NCBI GenBank assembly: GCA_937872385.1
Contig: CALMSO010000027.1
Coordinates: 124,001-188,000 of the forward strand
Source of the DNA: an uncultured Saprospiraceae bacterium
Lineage (GTDB): Bacteria; Bacteroidota; Bacteroidia; Chitinophagales; Saprospiraceae
DNA: 64,000 nucleotides
Direction: 5' to 3'
The translations under genes and the position numbers were made by a program. The notes under the pieces are model-generated. The model was not told the origin of the DNA, made no database searches, and saw nothing but the letters and a program-made list of their open reading frames with translations. This document shows positions 8,238 through 17,701 of this stretch, piece by piece (the first letter of the stretch is position 1; each line of letters begins with the position of its first letter).

Positions 8238-9056
8238 TCACTCTATTACTTTTACAAAACCCCGCACCGACTGATTGTCTAAATACGTCACGTAACTGTC
8301 GGCGGCCGTTTGCGTTTCAAAAGCTCCAATCAATACCCGGTAGAGGATTTTGTCGTTCTGACCAAATTCTATGATGCGCACCGGCTGATTGCGAAAACGC
8401 TGCTGCAACAATGCTTGATTGCGCTCGGCATTGCTATGGTCGCTATACACTCCCACCTGAATGGCGTACTTGCCAGCGTTGCGCGGCGCCGAAACCACCG
8501 GCTGATTCGCAGCCACCGTCGTCCGGGCCGGAGCACTCGGCTCGTCGGGTACTAAGGCCGGGCGCGAGATTTTTCCGCTGGTGTAGGCAACAGTCATGGC
8601 CACAGGTCGGTCGGCAAGCGCCTGATTTTGAATGGGCACACCGTTTTTGGCAGCATTATCAAACAAAATTTTCAACAGCTCGGTGGCCTCAAGTGAAGTT
8701 TCGCGGCGATCTATCAATTCGCCCGCCGAATTGAAAACCAGAATAGAGGGCAGTGCCGTCACTTTGTACAATTGCTTACAAACAGCCGATTCCTTTGCAT
8801 CGAAGTCCATTTGCACGGCTATGTAGCGTTCGTTGACGTAGCCGGCCAGCGCGGCGTCGGCGAACGTGTGGGTCTCCATCCAGCGGCAAGGCATACACCA
8901 GTTGGCTGTAAAATGCACAAAATAAGGCTTGCCCTCACGGGCGGCGCGTTGTTGTACAGTAGCCAAATCAGCCTCAATGAAGTGGATGGGTTCGATAGGA
9001 GTCGCTGCGGCCCAATACGGGCAGAGCAGCAACAGAAAGGTCAGTTGCTTAATCAT
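8238..9056 (-). CDS. Periplasmic thioredoxin-fold protein with C-terminal SPOR domain
   Basis: 272 residues from the ATG at 9056, which opens a signal peptide (MIKQLTFLLLLCPYWAAATP). A thioredoxin domain (~25-140) carries a WCMPC active site and the cis-Pro in TALPSILVF, so it should be redox active. After a ~50-residue linker, a SPOR domain (~192-272: YAIQVGVYSDHSNAERNQAL...) binds denuded glycan at septa. A longer ORF upstream to 9332 has no signal at its start and is rejected. The fusion would place a disulfide reductase at sites of wall turnover. Confidence 0.88.
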   Translation of the reverse strand: MIKQLTFLLLLCPYWAAATPIEPIHFIEADLATVQQRAAREGKPYFVHFTANWCMPCRWMETHTFADAALAGYVNERYIAVQMDFDAKESAVCKQLYKVTALPSILVFNSAGELIDRRETSLEATELLKILFDNAAKNGVPIQNQALADRPVAMTVAYTSGKISRPALVPDEPSAPARTTVAANQPVVSAPRNAGKYAIQVGVYSDHSNAERNQALLQQRFRNQPVRIIEFGQNDKILYRVLIGAFETQTAADSYVTYLDNQSVRGFVKVIE

Positions 9057-9287
9057 GTTCTCGGGATTATAAATTTGTTGCAAATAAAAACAGACGTACA
9101 ACGTCTCATCGCAGTGATAAAACACGCAATACGCCTCTCTAATATTAAAACGCAAATTATATAAAAAAAGCATAGGATAAACGTTAAAATGACGGAGCGG
9201 CCGCGTTTCTTGTGTGAATGGAAAGGCTGCAAAATGCACTCGCCGTCGGAAAAGTATTTTCAGGAAACAGGATTTCCGGAAAAAATA

Positions 9288-9314
9288 TATCTTTGCAAAC
9301 AAACGTTCGTTCTG
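9288..9314 (+). promoter_or_regulatory. paaE promoter with PaaR/TetR-like operator
   Basis: TATCTTTG at 9288-9295 matches the -7 element. Starting at 9300 is CAAACGTTCGTTCT, which fits the PaaR (TetR family, Thermus) consensus CNAACGNNCGTTNG at nine of ten defined positions, with a perfect AACG-N2-CGTT inverted repeat at 9302-9311. It overlaps the expected transcription start, as a repressor site should, and the TetR gene follows paaE. Assignment of the site to that regulator is inferred. Confidence 0.6.
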
Positions 9315-9388
9315 TAATTTTTCATCATTCACTGCACACTACGCACTGCACTGCCATACCGTAATCAGACACCGCAATTTTTTGCAAC

Positions 9389-10462
9389 ATGACGCCAAAG
9401 TTTCATACTTTAAAAATAAAGGATATCCGCCGGGAAACAGCCGACTGCGTATCATTGGCTTTTGAAATACCGGAGCCCTTGCAATCTGCTTACACCTACT
9501 TACCGGGGCAGTACCTGACGCTGAAAACCGCCGTCAATGGCGAAGAAATCAGGCGCTCGTACTCGATTTGCTCCAGCCCAGTGGACGAAGAGCTGCGCGT
9601 AGCCGTCAAGCAGGTAGCAAACGGCCGTTTTTCTACTTTAGCCAACCAAGTGCTGCAAGTAGGCGACGCGCTGGACGTGATGACGCCTATGGGCAATTTT
9701 CATGCAGCACACGACCCCGCTCATCGCAAACATTACGTAGCTTTTGCTGCCGGCAGCGGTATCACGCCTATTATGTCTATTCTAAAAACAGTACTCCGCA
9801 CCGAGCCGCACAGCCGGTTTACGCTCTTTTATGGCAATCAATCCAGCGAGCGGATTATTTTTCGGGAAGCCATTGAAGGTTTGAAAAATCAGTATCTTGG
9901 CCGCCTCGCGGTACACTATGTGCTGAGCCGTGAGTTCACTGGCTCGGATCTCTTTACCGGCCGGATTTCGCGGCAGAAATGCGCCACTTTTTTTGACAAA
10001 ATTATAGCCATCGAGGAGGTGGACGAATTTTTCATCTGCGGCCCACAGGAAATGAACGAGGACATCCGCGACTTGCTGCTCGAAAACGGCGTGGAGCGCA
10101 AACGAGTGCACGTAGAGTTGTTCACTACCGGCGTACGACGGGAGGCACCCAGGGTAAAAGATACCTCCAAGCAAAGTGGCACGGAAGCGCAGATACAAAT
10201 TACGCTCGACGGTACTATTTTCGAGTTTCCGTTGTACTCCAATGGCGACAGTATCTTAGATGCTGCCTTGAAAAAAGGTGCCGATCTGCCCTTTGCCTGC
10301 AAGGGCGGCGTGTGCTGCACCTGTCGTGCCCGCCTCACAGAAGGTGAGGTAGAAATGGAGGTGAATTATGCCTTGGAACCCGATGAGGTGGCCGCGGGCT
10401 ACATTCTCACCTGCCAGTCGCACCCTCGTAGTGCGCGCGTAGTAGTGGATTTCGATGCCTGA
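9389..10462 (+). CDS. paaE: Phenylacetyl-CoA epoxidase-type reductase subunit
   Basis: 357 residues with the class of domains of PaaE: an FAD domain (~1-105, RSYSICSSP), an NAD(P) domain (~110-245, AAGSGITPIMSILKTVL) and a C-terminal plant-type [2Fe-2S] ferredoxin (~265-355, CKGGVCCTCRA ... LTCQSH). It passes electrons from NADPH to a di-iron oxygenase. The oxygenase subunits PaaABCD are not in this window, so its partner is elsewhere or it serves another oxygenase. A TetR regulator lies 69 bases downstream on the same strand. Confidence 0.9.
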   Translation: MTPKFHTLKIKDIRRETADCVSLAFEIPEPLQSAYTYLPGQYLTLKTAVNGEEIRRSYSICSSPVDEELRVAVKQVANGRFSTLANQVLQVGDALDVMTPMGNFHAAHDPAHRKHYVAFAAGSGITPIMSILKTVLRTEPHSRFTLFYGNQSSERIIFREAIEGLKNQYLGRLAVHYVLSREFTGSDLFTGRISRQKCATFFDKIIAIEEVDEFFICGPQEMNEDIRDLLLENGVERKRVHVELFTTGVRREAPRVKDTSKQSGTEAQIQITLDGTIFEFPLYSNGDSILDAALKKGADLPFACKGGVCCTCRARLTEGEVEMEVNYALEPDEVAAGYILTCQSHPRSARVVVDFDA

Positions 10463-10531
10463 GGAGCAAAAGCATTGGTGAGCACAAAGAGCAGAATACT
10501 TAACTCGCTGATGAAGGTACAATAAATTTTA

Positions 10532-11140
10532 ATGGACAATTTAGGTACAATGGCGACAACGAGCACCGAGTACAAGACAAAAAAACAACTCATCTGCGAG
10601 GCCGCCGCACGGCTCTTTCGGGATAAGGGCTATTCGGCTACTTCCATGCGCGACTTGGCGGAAACCGTGCAACTGAAAGCTTCCAGCCTATACAATCACA
10701 TTGGCTCGAAAGAGGAAATCCTGCGCGAGATCTGCTTTACCAATGCTCGGCGCTTCCACATCGGCATGAAGGAAGTAGAGCAACTTCCCCATGCTACGGC
10801 CAGCGACAAGGTGCGCGCGCTAATCCGGCTGCATATTCGCATTGCTACCGAAGATTTTACATCGGTTACCGCTTTCAATGATGAGTGGCGCCACCTTAGT
10901 GAACCCTACCTGACGGAGTTCAAAACCTTACGCAAGGATTATGAAAACCGTTTTTTGAGCATCATTGAGTATGGCATTCAAAATGGCGAATTCAAACCGC
11001 TCGATGCCTTCACTACGCTTTACACGCTATTCTCCTCCGTGCGCTGGCTCTACGATTGGTACAAACCCGAACGTCAGGTGACGCCAGAGGCCCTGTACGA
11101 ACAAATTGCTGCCTTTCTAATGAGTGGATTAGAGCGATAG
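10532..11140 (+). CDS. TetR-family repressor (PaaR-like)
   Basis: 202 residues (an ATG six codons in, at 10550, is equally possible). N-terminal TetR helix-turn-helix at about 18-65 (KGYSATSMRDLAETVQLKASSLYNHIGSKEEI pattern), then an all-helical ligand domain. Location directly after paaE and a PaaR-like operator in front of paaE support control of phenylacetate-type degradation, with an acyl-CoA as likely inducer. The ligand is not deducible from sequence. Confidence 0.88.
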   Translation: MDNLGTMATTSTEYKTKKQLICEAAARLFRDKGYSATSMRDLAETVQLKASSLYNHIGSKEEILREICFTNARRFHIGMKEVEQLPHATASDKVRALIRLHIRIATEDFTSVTAFNDEWRHLSEPYLTEFKTLRKDYENRFLSIIEYGIQNGEFKPLDAFTTLYTLFSSVRWLYDWYKPERQVTPEALYEQIAAFLMSGLER

Positions 11141-11269
11141 TTCTTGAAAAATCAATTCATTATACCAATATTGGATTGAAATGGTTAAAAACATTAGGCA
11201 GACATAAAAAATAAGCTGAATATAGGCAATAAAAACGCTAAATCTAGACCTCAGAAAAACCATACAAAG

Positions 11270-11689
11270 ATGGCAAATCAAAGTGACTTCATGAAAAATC
11301 GGTTGAAAAAAAATTATACCGATAAAATAACGACTGCCAAGAGCGCCCTTATTATAGTGGGGGTACTTTATTTAGTGATTAGTGCTTTGATGTTTGTCTA
11401 TAACAAAGCCGTGATATCAAGCATAATTAACGCGGGATTTGCCTTCGGGCTGATTGCGCTGGGGCAGTGGAGCAGGCACAAACCGGTGCTTGCCTTCCAG
11501 ATTGGTGTGGGCGTCTCGGTTTTTATAGCAATGCTTGGTCTGCTTAGTTTTCGACTGCTTGCAGTGGGCATTTTTGCCCTGCTGGCGCACCGGGTTTACA
11601 TGGGCATTGAAGCGGCCAGATATATCGAAGCACTTGCTCCTACCATACCCGACGATAATATTCTGGATGCAGACCTGTACGAAGATTAA
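11270..11689 (+). CDS. Small integral membrane protein, unknown
   Basis: 139 residues with four predicted membrane segments (about 25-45, 49-66, 72-92 and 93-108), a basic N-terminus (MKNRLKKNY) and an acidic soluble tail ending DADLYED. I do not recognise a family. Single gene between the TetR regulator and the ligase gene; no clear promoter match. Confidence 0.65.
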   Translation: MANQSDFMKNRLKKNYTDKITTAKSALIIVGVLYLVISALMFVYNKAVISSIINAGFAFGLIALGQWSRHKPVLAFQIGVGVSVFIAMLGLLSFRLLAVGIFALLAHRVYMGIEAARYIEALAPTIPDDNILDADLYED

Positions 11690-11820
11690 AACCGGTTATT
11701 TTATTTTTTATCGCACATTGCTATAAACAAGCATACCTTGTTATGGGTTTATATTATCCAGTTATTACATCATCCGTTACTGGTTATTTAGTACTAATGC
11801 CATTTTTGATAAAAAATGTA

Positions 11821-11860
11821 AAACCGCAAATAGCGAACTGCGAGCCGCGAACTGTAAATT
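11821..11860 (+). repeat. Copy of a short dispersed GAGCCGCGAA-type repeat
   Basis: The sequence around 11841 (GCGAGCCGCGAACTG) is one of four related copies of a ~35-base repeat; others are at 19281, 20514 (inverted) and 62886. It ends ~9 bases before the ligase start codon. Confidence 0.5.
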
Positions 11861-11868
11861 ATAAAACC

Positions 11869-13482
11869 ATGAAACATTTCGCTCAACTCTTCACCCGGCT
11901 GGACCAAACCAACAAGACCAACGCCAAGGTGGAAGCTTTAGCAGACTATTTCGCGCAAGTGGACAACTCGGATCGCCTCTGGACAATCGCTCTGCTCTCG
12001 CATCGTCGCCCACGCCGCACCGTGAACACCACCCTGCTGCGCACTTGGGCTGCGGAATGCGGCGCCGTGCCCTTGTGGTTGTTTGAAGAGTCGTACCATG
12101 TGGTAGGTGATTTGGCAGAAACCATAGCCCTCGTGCTGCCACCGCCGCAAGGCGAAAGCCCCCAATCCTTGAGCTACTGGGTGCATTATATCCGCGATTT
12201 GCAAAACCTCGACGATGCAGAAAAGCAACGGCGCGTGCTGGAAGCTTGGTCCTATTTAGATTATGCCGAGCGCTTTGTCTTCAACAAACTAATCACCGGC
12301 GGCTTCCGCGTGGGCATATCCCAAAAGCTTATGACGCGGGCTTTATCCAAATTCTCCGGCGTGGAAGAAAACAGCCTGGCACACCGCCTGATGGGCAATT
12401 GGTCGCCCGACGATACCACCTTTGAGGAGCTAATCCATAGCGACAACCCCCTCGATGATATTTCCAAGCCTTACCCCTTTTATTTAGCTTATCAAGTAGA
12501 AAACAATATCAACGACCTCGGCGACCCCGCCCACTGGCAAGCCGAGTATAAATGGGATGGTATCCGGGGGCAGTTGATTGTGCGCAAAAACGAAATCTTT
12601 GTCTGGTCGCGCGGCGAAGAACTCATCACCGACAAGTTCCCAGAGTACGCACCTTTGGCAAAGCTGCTGCCCAACGGCACTGTAATAGACGGCGAAGTCC
12701 TGCCCTTTAAGGACGAGTGCCCGCTGCCATTTCAACTGCTACAAACCCGCATCGGTCGTAAAAACATTACCAAAAAACACTTAGAACAAGCCCCGGTGAT
12801 TCTTATGGCCTACGATTTGCTCGAATGGGAAGGACAAGACATTCGGCAGCAGCCGCTCGCTACGCGTCGGCAGTTATTGCAAAACCTAATCGCGCAGCAC
12901 CCTGCCAATGGCACCCTGCGCCTGTCGGAAGCCTTAGAATTTACCACCTGGGAAGCCTTAGCCAACCTGCGCGCCCGCGCCCGCGAGCACCTCAGCGAAG
13001 GCATCATGCTCAAGCACCTCAACTCGCCCTACCGTAGCGGCCGCAAGCGTGGCGACTGGTGGAAATGGAAAGTGGACGCCCTCACGGTAGATGCGGTGCT
13101 CATTTATGCGCAGCGCGGCCACGGTCGCCGCGCCAATCTCTACACCGATTTCACCTTTGCGGTGTGGGACGGCGCCGAATTGGTGCCTTTCACCAAAGCT
13201 TATTCTGGGCTAACCGATAAAGAATTCAATGAAATCACGGCTTGGGTGCGCAAAAACACCCTCGAACGCTTTGGGCCGGTACGCAGCGTCAAGCCGGAGC
13301 TTGTTTTTGAAATTGCCTTTGAAGGCATTCAAGCATCTGCCCGGCACAAGTCGGGGGTCGCTTTGCGTTTTCCGCGCATGAGCCGCTGGCGCAAAGACAA
13401 ACCCGCCCGCGAAGCCAATACCCTTCAGGATTTGCAGACCATCTTAGCGCACAGCCACGGCGATACGGATAAGAACAACTGA
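11869..13482 (+). CDS. ATP-dependent DNA ligase
   Basis: 537 residues from ATG 11869 (the ORF extends upstream into repeat-derived sequence and is not used). N-terminal DNA-binding domain (~1-200), adenylation domain with motif I EYKWDGIRGQ (Lys228 would carry AMP), motif III VWSRGEEL, motif V GIMLKHLNSPY and a C-terminal OB domain (FEIAFEGIQASARHKSGV). It belongs to the bacterial ligase group usually next to the Mpe nuclease/Lhr-like helicase. Those partners are not adjacent here. Probably a repair ligase alongside the NAD-dependent LigA. Confidence 0.92.
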   Translation: MKHFAQLFTRLDQTNKTNAKVEALADYFAQVDNSDRLWTIALLSHRRPRRTVNTTLLRTWAAECGAVPLWLFEESYHVVGDLAETIALVLPPPQGESPQSLSYWVHYIRDLQNLDDAEKQRRVLEAWSYLDYAERFVFNKLITGGFRVGISQKLMTRALSKFSGVEENSLAHRLMGNWSPDDTTFEELIHSDNPLDDISKPYPFYLAYQVENNINDLGDPAHWQAEYKWDGIRGQLIVRKNEIFVWSRGEELITDKFPEYAPLAKLLPNGTVIDGEVLPFKDECPLPFQLLQTRIGRKNITKKHLEQAPVILMAYDLLEWEGQDIRQQPLATRRQLLQNLIAQHPANGTLRLSEALEFTTWEALANLRARAREHLSEGIMLKHLNSPYRSGRKRGDWWKWKVDALTVDAVLIYAQRGHGRRANLYTDFTFAVWDGAELVPFTKAYSGLTDKEFNEITAWVRKNTLERFGPVRSVKPELVFEIAFEGIQASARHKSGVALRFPRMSRWRKDKPAREANTLQDLQTILAHSHGDTDKNN

Positions 13483-13535
13483 AACGAAATATATATTTTG
13501 GAGTAGTACTATCTACTGGGCTTTCTTTTGCTTCC

Positions 13536-14369
13536 TTATTTATAAACGGTACTTTCTGCCACCCCTTTAAAGTTATTCAGGTCTTTCATTACACCGTCCA
13601 ACTTAGTTGTTAAAGATACAATAGCAATTTTTCCTAATGGTAATCTCAAAGGTGGATTTTCCAACTTTGTGATGTCGAAAATTGCTTTTGATGCTTTCAA
13701 GGGGTCTCCTTCTTGTTTGCCGTCCACAGCTTTAATTCGTTGTCTGAATATTCCTGCTGTTTCGTTATAGTCGGCAATAATTGTGGCAGCTTGCCGAAAA
13801 GAATGGCCTGCAAAGTTGGTTCTGAAAGGCCCTGGCTCTACAATGGTAACTTTTATGCCTAATGGTTCAACTTCTTGTGCCAATGCTTCGCTGAAACCTT
13901 CCACGGCAAATTTGCTGGCGTTATATATTCCAAAGCCCATAAATGCTTTAAAACCACCGTGAGATGATATCTGAATGATGTGACCACTTTTTTGTGCCCG
14001 AAAAATAGGTAAAGCCATTTGAGTTACTTGCAATGTTCCAAAGAAATTGGCTTCAAAAACTGCTCTTGTTTCTTCAAGACTTGATTCTTCAATGGCGCCT
14101 GCAAAACCATAACCTGCATTATTTACCAAAACATCAATTCGCCCAAATTTTTCTTTGATTATTTTTAATGCTTTTTCAATTTCTGCTGGGTTTGTAACGT
14201 CCATAATTAAAGCAAATGCTTTGTCCCTATTTTGAGCATTAAACGCATCAGCTTGTAATTGATTGCGAAATGTACCAATTACAAAATCGCCTTGTTCCAT
14301 TACGGTTTGGGCAAGTGCCTTGCCCAAACCACTTGAAATTCCTGTAATAAACCAAATTCTATTTGTCAT
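13536..14369 (-). CDS. Short-chain dehydrogenase/reductase
   Basis: 277 residues, classical SDR: NAD(P)-binding TGISSGLGKALA at about 8-19, NNAGYGFAGA near 85, catalytic Ser/Tyr-X3-Lys (YNASKFAVEGF) at about 153. Substrate unknown. It lies 13 bases after the AhpD-like gene and belongs with the AraC regulator upstream. Base use is distinctly more AT-rich than the flanking core genes. Confidence 0.9.
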   Translation of the reverse strand: MTNRIWFITGISSGLGKALAQTVMEQGDFVIGTFRNQLQADAFNAQNRDKAFALIMDVTNPAEIEKALKIIKEKFGRIDVLVNNAGYGFAGAIEESSLEETRAVFEANFFGTLQVTQMALPIFRAQKSGHIIQISSHGGFKAFMGFGIYNASKFAVEGFSEALAQEVEPLGIKVTIVEPGPFRTNFAGHSFRQAATIIADYNETAGIFRQRIKAVDGKQEGDPLKASKAIFDITKLENPPLRLPLGKIAIVSLTTKLDGVMKDLNNFKGVAESTVYK

Positions 14370-14382
14370 TTTGTTTCAAAAT

Positions 14383-14916
14383 TTACAGTTGTTGGGCTAA
14401 TGGAAAGTCAATTTCAAAACCAGTTAGCTTATGAATGTAATTACTGATGGTTTTATCGCCAATTACAATAATTACATCAATCATATTAGCTTCGGTATAA
14501 CCTGCAGCAAAAAATGCTTGCTTGGCTTCTTCGCTTGCGCTACCTTTATTTTCCACAACTGATGCAGCAAATCTCACTAAAGCATCTAATTGATTATCAA
14601 ATGGTGCGGAACCTTTTCGCAATTCAATGATTTGCTCGCTCGTAAAGCCATTCATTTTGCCTAAAGCAGTATGTGCCGCTTGGCAATAGCCACAACCATT
14701 GATTTGGCTTGTAACCAAGTTAATAACTTCTCTTTCTTTTGCTTTAAGTGTTGATTTACGATTCTGCAATGCAAGATAATCGCCTAATGCTGTTTCGTTT
14801 TTGGCATAGTAGGCATATAAATTTGGTACAAAGCCTAAGCCTTTTTTAAGATTATCAAAAATGGCTTGATTGTTTTCAGTTACTTCTTCTCTGGTGGGAA
14901 CTGTGAATTTTGTCAT
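14383..14916 (-). CDS. Carboxymuconolactone decarboxylase/AhpD-like protein
   Basis: 177 residues of the CMD fold with the redox motif CGYCQAAHTALG (two Cys and His of the alkylhydroperoxidase type) around residue 76-87. Likely a peroxidase-like or reactive-species detoxification protein. It is expressed with the SDR gene that follows. No AhpC or flavodoxin partner is visible. Confidence 0.88.
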   Translation of the reverse strand: MTKFTVPTREEVTENNQAIFDNLKKGLGFVPNLYAYYAKNETALGDYLALQNRKSTLKAKEREVINLVTSQINGCGYCQAAHTALGKMNGFTSEQIIELRKGSAPFDNQLDALVRFAASVVENKGSASEEAKQAFFAAGYTEANMIDVIIVIGDKTISNYIHKLTGFEIDFPLAQQL

Positions 14917-14994
14917 TGTCTTTTTATTTTAAAGTGAGTACTATTTGACAATGCAAAATTGCAGTAAGAATCATATTTTATGCTAAGACGAAAA

Positions 14995-15879
14995 CTACCT
15001 TGTTCGGTATTTATCGGACATTTCGCTTTTAAACTCCAGTGGCGTTTGTTTTGTAACCGATTTAAAGGTTTTAGCAAAATAAGAACTGTCGGTAAAATTT
15101 AGTTCAAAAGCAATTTCTGAAATGGTTTTATTGGTGAAAGTTAAAAGTCGTTTTGCTTCAAGAATACTTCTTGCTCTAATGATTTCCGTTGCCGTTTTAT
15201 TGGAAATTTCTTTGCAAATTAAGTTTAAATGATGCTGCGAAATATGTAGCCTATCCGCATAGAACTTTGCAGTGTTATTTTCAATAAAATTTTTCTCTAA
15301 GACTTCTTTAAATTCTTTAAACTGTATTAGATATTTTTTTGAGATGACATTATTGGTTTTGCTATCTGTATTTCTTTGAACTTGAGCAAGTAATATATGC
15401 AAATATGCTTGAATAATTGTAGGGTTTCGGTCTTTACGATTATGCTCTATTTCAATTTGATGAATGAGACTTAGAATGTCTGAAAACTCTTTTTCAGTAA
15501 ATTCAATACACGGATTTGAATATAAGTTATCCAAAAAGCTAAGTTCAAATAAAGTGCTTTTGTTAATTCTATTGAGTAAATAAAAATCTTCTGTAAAGAG
15601 AATTGTCCCCCCTGTCAATGATTTCCATTCTTCGAATTGATGTACCTGATTAGGTGAAATAAAAAACAAACTATTAGGATTTACTTCATATTCGTTATAG
15701 TCAATAATCTGTTTGCTTTTGCCTTTTTCTGTCCAAAGAATTTCATAGAAACTATGCTTGTGAATGTCGTCCACATTGGGTTCTTCCATTTTCTCAAACC
15801 TAAGAATTTCAAACTCTGTTGGATTTGCCGGTTGATTTATAAAATGGCCAATATTATAATGAGTAAATATTTCTTTCAT
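14995..15879 (-). CDS. AraC-family transcriptional regulator
   Basis: 294 residues with an N-terminal cupin-like ligand-binding half (HKHSFYEILW, NPNSLFFISPNQVHQF) and a C-terminal double helix-turn-helix (~200-290, ending SVTKQTPLEFKSEM). It should control the AhpD-like and SDR genes 78 bases downstream on the same strand. Very AT-rich coding sequence, unlike neighbours. Confidence 0.92.
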   Translation of the reverse strand: MKEIFTHYNIGHFINQPANPTEFEILRFEKMEEPNVDDIHKHSFYEILWTEKGKSKQIIDYNEYEVNPNSLFFISPNQVHQFEEWKSLTGGTILFTEDFYLLNRINKSTLFELSFLDNLYSNPCIEFTEKEFSDILSLIHQIEIEHNRKDRNPTIIQAYLHILLAQVQRNTDSKTNNVISKKYLIQFKEFKEVLEKNFIENNTAKFYADRLHISQHHLNLICKEISNKTATEIIRARSILEAKRLLTFTNKTISEIAFELNFTDSSYFAKTFKSVTKQTPLEFKSEMSDKYRTR

Positions 15880-15997
15880 TCTGTGAATATCTTAAATTTT
15901 ATCGGTACGTTGATGTTAGTAGGGTCGCACTTAGCCTTGCAGGGAATGCCGAGGTTGACGAAATAAAATTTGTCCAATTATGCGAAGACTTAATGAT

Positions 15998-16008
15998 TTG
16001 ATAATCAA
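15998..16008. repeat. Short intergenic palindrome TTGATAATCAA
   Basis: One of five 11-base YTGATWATCAR palindromes in intergenic DNA of this window (others at 22825, 23825, 58615 and 62914). Confidence 0.5.
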
Positions 16009-16066
16009 TAACTTGCTTACGCAAATTCATTGTTGGGACTATGAAATAATGCTACGGCTGACTATA

Positions 16067-16169
16067 ATACCATTTGCGATTTGCGAAGTCCGATTTACGA
16101 TTTTGTAAAATTCTGAAAAACAAGCTTTTGGGCATAAATAAGTACGTCATTTCCAATTGAAAATAGTAT
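16067..16169. repeat. Small dispersed element, copy A (103 bp, MITE-like)
   Basis: 103 bp bounded by ATACCATT and AATAGTAT (8-base ends, complementary except for one position). It is ~90% identical along its length to copy B at 22595-22698; copy C at 47541 carries the left 46 bases. It is non-coding. The size, short inverted ends and intergenic placement suggest a MITE-like element. Confidence 0.65.
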
Positions 16170-16186
16170 AAGTACTAGCGTTCTTG

Positions 16187-17701
16187 TTAAGTGTTTATAT
16201 TCAACCATTTATCTGTCCCTCCGCAAAGCCAAATGGCATTCAGCCCGAACTCTTTCAAAAGTCTTGCGCCGTCGGCCGAACGTCCGCCACCTTTCCCACA
16301 AGCCGTAATAAAATAAAAGTCTTTATCAAGTTGTACAAGTTTGCCTTTTAAGTCTTGAAGTGAGATATTGATAGCACTTGGAATGTGCCCTTGCTCGTAT
16401 TCTTCTTTGCTCCTTACATCAATGATCTGAATTTTTTTGTTGGCTTGTAAAGCTTGCTTAACTTCATTTACTTCAATACATTCTTTAACGATTTTAATTT
16501 GTGCGGGCATACGGAATTTGATAATAAGTGAAGACATGATTGTTAGCCCTCCAATCAAGAAAATAGCGTATTCAATACCGAATAAATCGGCTGTTATACC
16601 TAAAATAACTGCTCCAAAAGCATAGCCTAAATCTCGCCAAAGCCGGAAGGTGCCTATACTTTCTGCTCGTTGTCTTGGACTGGTAGCTTGCGCAATAGTG
16701 GAAAGGAATGTCGGATAAACTAATGCCGTTCCTAAGCCTAATATCGCTGAAATGAAAGCCAATACATAAAAATTGCTACTAAATGGAATAAATAATATAG
16801 CTAATCCTTGCAAAAGCATCCCCCAAAAAAGCATTGCTTTTTTTGAGTAATGATCCGACATTTTTCCTGTAAAGAGCTGCCCGACACCCCAAACCGTCGG
16901 GTAAATAGCGGTGATTATGCCAATATTCTCGTTGTTGAAATTCAATGAAAATAAAACGATTGGAAGCAAACCCCAAATCATTCCGTCATTTAGGTTATTC
17001 ACAAGCCCTGCCTGCGTTACCGAACTCAATGTCTTGTTTTTAAAAGTCGTTTCTAAAAATACATTATCAAGTGGTGCGGTGTTGTCGGTTGCACTTTCTT
17101 TATGAACAAAAACGCTAGTGTCTTTTATCCATAAGGCTGTCAAAATGAAACCAACGATGGAAATAAAAATACCACTGTAAAATGGATAGGGTGTCACCCC
17201 GTATTTATTAGCAATATATCCTGTTAAAAAGGCAACGATACCTACGGCAAAATAACCGGCAAACTCGTTCAAGCCCATCGCCAAACCACGGTTTTTTTCT
17301 CCTACAAGGTCAATTTTCATTACAACGGTGCTGCTCCAGGTTAGTCCCTGGCTGATACCTAAAAGCACATTGGCAAAAATCACCCAACTCCAATTGGGGG
17401 CGTAAATAAGCATAAACGGAATTGGAATAGCGATAAGCCACCCAAATAAAAGTAAGTTTTTCCGTCCAAATTTGTTGGCAAGTTTACCTGTGTAATAATT
17501 AGCAATGGCTTTGGTTATTCCAAACGCAGTAATGAACGAAAGTATAGCGGTCTTTGATGCTACGCCAAATTCCAACTCAGCAAATTGCGGGAAAATAGTG
17601 CGTTCCATTCCAATCATCCCACCAACAAAAGCGTTCACGATTACCAAAAGGGTAAACTGTTTCCAATTTTCTTTAAGCCCGAGCTTTATGTTGTCTGTCA
17701 T
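16187..17701 (-). CDS. MFS transporter fused to a C-terminal rhodanese domain
   Basis: 504 residues: a twelve-segment major facilitator transporter (about 1-400, with TGKLANKFGRKNLLLF between helices 2 and 3) followed by a rhodanese domain (~415-504, RSKEEYEQGHIPSAINISLQ) containing the active-site loop CGKGGGRSADG. The Cys is retained, so sulfur transfer is possible. Such fusions could couple export or import of a sulfur or selenium compound to persulfide chemistry; the substrate is unknown. AT-rich; lone gene just past repeat copy A. Confidence 0.9.
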   Translation of the reverse strand: MTDNIKLGLKENWKQFTLLVIVNAFVGGMIGMERTIFPQFAELEFGVASKTAILSFITAFGITKAIANYYTGKLANKFGRKNLLLFGWLIAIPIPFMLIYAPNWSWVIFANVLLGISQGLTWSSTVVMKIDLVGEKNRGLAMGLNEFAGYFAVGIVAFLTGYIANKYGVTPYPFYSGIFISIVGFILTALWIKDTSVFVHKESATDNTAPLDNVFLETTFKNKTLSSVTQAGLVNNLNDGMIWGLLPIVLFSLNFNNENIGIITAIYPTVWGVGQLFTGKMSDHYSKKAMLFWGMLLQGLAILFIPFSSNFYVLAFISAILGLGTALVYPTFLSTIAQATSPRQRAESIGTFRLWRDLGYAFGAVILGITADLFGIEYAIFLIGGLTIMSSLIIKFRMPAQIKIVKECIEVNEVKQALQANKKIQIIDVRSKEEYEQGHIPSAINISLQDLKGKLVQLDKDFYFITACGKGGGRSADGARLLKEFGLNAIWLCGGTDKWLNINT

